Source of the DNA: Candidatus Poseidoniaceae archaeon
GTDB taxonomy: Archaea > Thermoplasmatota > Poseidoniia > Poseidoniales > Poseidoniaceae
Direction of reading: 5' to 3'
Assembly: GCA_022425585.1 (NCBI GenBank)
Contig: JAKMFF010000139.1
Coordinates: 1-9,243, forward strand
DNA length: 9,243 nucleotides
Shown here: positions 6,530 through 9,243 of the stretch, piece after piece
Position numbering within the stretch: position 1 is the stretch's first letter
How the letters are laid out: every line of letters starts with the position of its first letter
Program-made: the position numbers and the translations under genes
The notes under the pieces: model-generated
The model's input: the letters and a program-made list of their open reading frames with translations, nothing else
Told to the model about the DNA's origin: nothing
Database searches by the model: none

Positions 6530-9243
6530 TCAAAGCATCTCTTTGAGATATTGTCCAGTAAAACTCTCTGGGTTCTCGGCAACTTTCTCTGGTGTTCCAT
6601 AGGCTACTACTCGGCCTCCACGGTCGCCTCCTTCTGGACCTAAATCTATGACCCAGTCACTCGATTTTACTACATCTAAATGGTGTTCAATCACGATTAC
6701 TGTATGGCCTTTTCCGCGCAATTCTAAGAGTACATCAATCAACATTTGGACATCTGAAAGTGCCAATCCTGTAGTCGGTTCATCCAATATGTAGACTGTG
6801 TGTTTATTGGGCGGCCGGCGCAGTTCACTAGCCAGTTTTACCCGCTGGGCCTCGCCACCAGAAAGAGTGGTTGCAGGTTGGCCAAGTCTGACGTATGACA
6901 ATCCTACGGCCCGCAATGTATCCAAGGTGCGGAATATCTTACGGTGATTTTCAAAGAACTTTACCGCTTCACCAATTGGCATCTCGAGAACATCATGGAT
7001 AGTTTTGCCCTTCCAAGTCACTTCTAAGCATTCTCTAGTGTATCTTTTGCCTTCACAAACATCGCAAGTAATCCATACGTCGGGTAAGAAGTTCATTTCT
7101 AACTTGATTGACCCTGCTCCACTACAAGCCTCACATCTACCACCTTTTACGTTGAAACTGAATGTTCCTGGCGTGTATCCACGTTCTTTTGAAATTGTAG
7201 TTTGTGAGAATAATTTCCTAATCTCATCAAATACTTTGGTATAAGTTGCTGGGTTTGAACGTGGGGTTCGACCAATTGGTGACTGATCGATTATTATCGT
7301 CTTGTCAATATCTTCAATTCCTTCAATTGTGGAGTGTTTACCCGGAGTAGTATCTGCTCTGTGTAGCGCTCTTTGTAATGCCGGAGCCAAGATTCCTGAC
7401 ACCAGTGATGACTTGCCTGAACCTGAAACTCCAGTTACCGCAGTCATACAACCAAGGGGGAATGTTGCATTGATAGATTGTAAATTATTGTGCTTGGCGC
7501 CCTTAACTTTGATTTTGTGCTTGGTTGGTTTTTTCCGCTTTTTGGGGACCGGTATAGTTTGCTTTCCGCTAAGATAAGCGCCGGTAATCGATTCGGGATT
7601 TTTCATAACCTCTTCTGGTGGGCCGTTAGCAACTATCATGCCACCTTCTAGACCGGCTCCAGGGCCAAGGTCGCAAAGCCAATCTGCTTGACGTAGTGTG
7701 TCTTCATCGTGTTCTACGACGATCAATGTATTACCTAAATCGCTTAATTCTCTTAGTGTTTCAAGAAGTTTTGAGTTATCTCTTTGATGCAGTCCAATCG
7801 ATGGCTCATCCAAGACATACATCACCCCGGTCAATCGACTGCCGATTTGTGTAGCTAGACGTATTCTTTGACTCTCTCCACCAGATAATGTGTTTGCCTT
7901 GCGATCTAGAGTTAGATAATCCAACCCTACACTATTTAGAAAATCTAGTCTGTTTTCAACTTCTTTCATTATTTCATTACCAATAAAAAGACTCTTCTCG
8001 TCTAAGATTTCTAGTTGGTCTGCATATGATTCAGGGGGCCCGCTTTCATTCTCAGGGCGCCATGCTCTTACCAATTCTAAACTTTCATGAATCGAACAAG
8101 ATGACACCTCTGGCAGGCGGATACCGCCTACAGTAACGTAACGTGCAGCAGCGTTGAGTTTCTCACCATTACATTCTGAGCATGGAAGGTCGGTCATACA
8201 GCTAATCAAGCGGTTCCTTGTTCGATCTGATGAGGTTTCAGTGTAGGTTTTCTCCAGCCTCGGAATTATTCCTTCCCATGGGCGGTTCATCTTGTATACT
8301 GAGCCATTATCAGACTCAAAGTGGAAATTAATTACTGTTGAGCCCGAGCCATGTAGCAAAATATCTTGCTCATCATCAGATAATAATTTGAATGGAACGT
8401 GAGTTGGAATGCTGTAATAATCAGCTACTTGCTCGAGTAAACGGCGGTACCAAGATGGTGACATCGACCGTTTCCAAGGCCTAACGCAACCATTACTAAT
8501 CGACATTTCATAATCTACTATTAGTTCAGTATTGAATTGTCTTTGAACACCAAGACCTTGACAACTACTACAAGCCCCTAGAGGAGAATTAAATGAAAAT
8601 ACCCGAGGAGATAGTTCTGGCATGAAGGCTCCGTGCTCTGGGCAAGCAAAATCCTCTGACCAAGCAATTGTTTCGCCAACTTGATTAATCCTAGATCTAC
8701 TACCTTTCGGTAATTCTAAATTATCCGATGGTGCTTTCAAACTTTCAATTGCGATAGTCCCTCCACCTAGACGAATTGCTGATTCTACCGCTTCAGTTAG
8801 ACGTTGGTGGGCTTTTCTTCGACAAACAAAGCGGTCAATTCTGACATCGATATCATGGCGGAAGTTTTTGTCTAATACTGGTGGTGTTTCAAATTCTGCA
8901 TCATGGCCGTTGACTCTACCATTGAGGAAGCCTTGTTCGACTAATTGTCTAAATAAATCTTGATGAGTGCCTTTTCTAGCCCGAATTACTGGAGACCAAA
9001 CTGCAATTGTGTGCTCTTCAAGATTCCAAAATATATCGTCGACAATTTCTTGAACTGTTCGCCTAGCTACTTCTCGACCGCAAGTTGGACAATGTGGTTT
9101 GCCGATTCTCGCCCAAAGCAATCTTAGATAATCTTGAATTTCGGTCACTGTGGCAACCGTTGACCTAGGATTGTGGCTACCTTGTTTTTGATCGATGGAT
9201 ATTGCTGGCGAAAGCCCTTCTATACCATCACAATCGGCTTTTT
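6530..9243 (-). CDS. uvrA: Excinuclease ABC subunit A (UvrA), N-terminus cut by window edge
   Basis: UvrA is the DNA-damage sensor ATPase that loads UvrB in bacterial-type nucleotide excision repair. The frame stays open to the window edge, where the residues EGLSPAISIDQKQGSHNPRS match the conserved region about 70-80 residues into UvrA. The true start and first Walker A are therefore beyond 9243. About 903 residues are visible. They include Zn-binding CPEH...CSSC (around 8560-8645), the first signature LSGGESQ (about 7866-7888) with Walker B VLDEPSIGLH, a Lys-rich linker, the second Walker A GVSGSGKSS (about 7409-7435), the C-terminal zinc finger CEAC...CDVC (7055-7135) and the second signature LSGGEAQ with ILDEPTTGL. 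All core motifs are intact. One oddity is Ala in place of the usual His after the second DEPTTGL. Homology runs through the GTG at 9148, so that codon is not a start. It is first in the visible minus-strand run, and its stop lies 64 bases before purSL. Confidence 0.97.
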   Translation of the reverse strand, partial: KADCDGIEGLSPAISIDQKQGSHNPRSTVATVTEIQDYLRLLWARIGKPHCPTCGREVARRTVQEIVDDIFWNLEEHTIAVWSPVIRARKGTHQDLFRQLVEQGFLNGRVNGHDAEFETPPVLDKNFRHDIDVRIDRFVCRRKAHQRLTEAVESAIRLGGGTIAIESLKAPSDNLELPKGSRSRINQVGETIAWSEDFACPEHGAFMPELSPRVFSFNSPLGACSSCQGLGVQRQFNTELIVDYEMSISNGCVRPWKRSMSPSWYRRLLEQVADYYSIPTHVPFKLLSDDEQDILLHGSGSTVINFHFESDNGSVYKMNRPWEGIIPRLEKTYTETSSDRTRNRLISCMTDLPCSECNGEKLNAAARYVTVGGIRLPEVSSCSIHESLELVRAWRPENESGPPESYADQLEILDEKSLFIGNEIMKEVENRLDFLNSVGLDYLTLDRKANTLSGGESQRIRLATQIGSRLTGVMYVLDEPSIGLHQRDNSKLLETLRELSDLGNTLIVVEHDEDTLRQADWLCDLGPGAGLEGGMIVANGPPEEVMKNPESITGAYLSGKQTIPVPKKRKKPTKHKIKVKGAKHNNLQSINATFPLGCMTAVTGVSGSGKSSLVSGILAPALQRALHRADTTPGKHSTIEGIEDIDKTIIIDQSPIGRTPRSNPATYTKVFDEIRKLFSQTTISKERGYTPGTFSFNVKGGRCEACSGAGSIKLEMNFLPDVWITCDVCEGKRYTRECLEVTWKGKTIHDVLEMPIGEAVKFFENHRKIFRTLDTLRAVGLSYVRLGQPATTLSGGEAQRVKLASELRRPPNKHTVYILDEPTTGLALSDVQMLIDVLLELRGKGHTVIVIEHHLDVVKSSDWVIDLGPEGGDRGGRVVAYGTPEKVAENPESFTGQYLKEML

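Noticed and set aside
6466..6600. A 45-residue N-terminal extension of PurSL starting at ATG 6600.
   Set aside because: It overlaps the 3' end of uvrA by 71 bases and has no PurS similarity. PurS homology starts at the ATG at 6465.
9146..9148. GTG at 9148 as the start codon of UvrA.
   Set aside because: Highly conserved UvrA sequence (EGLSPAISIDQKQ, HNPRST) continues in frame upstream to the window edge.

Overview
The window most likely comes from a marine planktonic euryarchaeon, probably of the Marine Group II type (Ca. Poseidoniales) or a close relative. The evidence is indirect. There is a proteorhodopsin-family light-driven proton pump with an archaeal-style TATA element just upstream and no clear Shine-Dalgarno sequence. 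Genes are packed with almost no spacer DNA, and base composition is moderately AT-rich. No rRNA or other phylogenetic marker is present, so a marine bacterium is not excluded.

Layout, left to right. Bases 1-623 (+) hold the 3' end of an ABC exporter ATPase. After 72 bases carrying a promoter, bases 696-1559 (+) encode a seven-helix rhodopsin with a signal peptide and Asp-Thr-Lys at the three key helix C positions. Its stop codon touches the stop codon of the next gene, which is on the opposite strand, with no bases between. The rest is one minus-strand run, transcribed from right to left: uvrA (6530-9243, 5' end cut by the window edge), purSL (3439-6465), purQ (2600-3439) and a multi-pass membrane acyltransferase-like gene (1560-2594). 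Gaps within the run are 64 bases, a 1-base overlap (TGATG) and 5 bases.

Functionally, PurSL and PurQ together form FGAM synthase, the fourth step of de novo purine synthesis. The PurS-like region is fused to PurL and appears duplicated, while the glutaminase is a separate polypeptide. UvrA is the damage sensor of bacterial-type nucleotide excision repair. The rhodopsin would pump protons in the light. No carotenoid or retinal synthesis gene is in view. The acyltransferase-like protein has no assigned substrate.

I see no CRISPR array, insertion sequence, tRNA, rRNA or phage gene, and no stretch over 300 bases lacks a gene. I do not see a convincing new multi-gene system. The most notable items are the lysine-donor rhodopsin with its distinct codon usage, the PurS duplication and PurSL fusion, and the zero-gap convergent gene pair.
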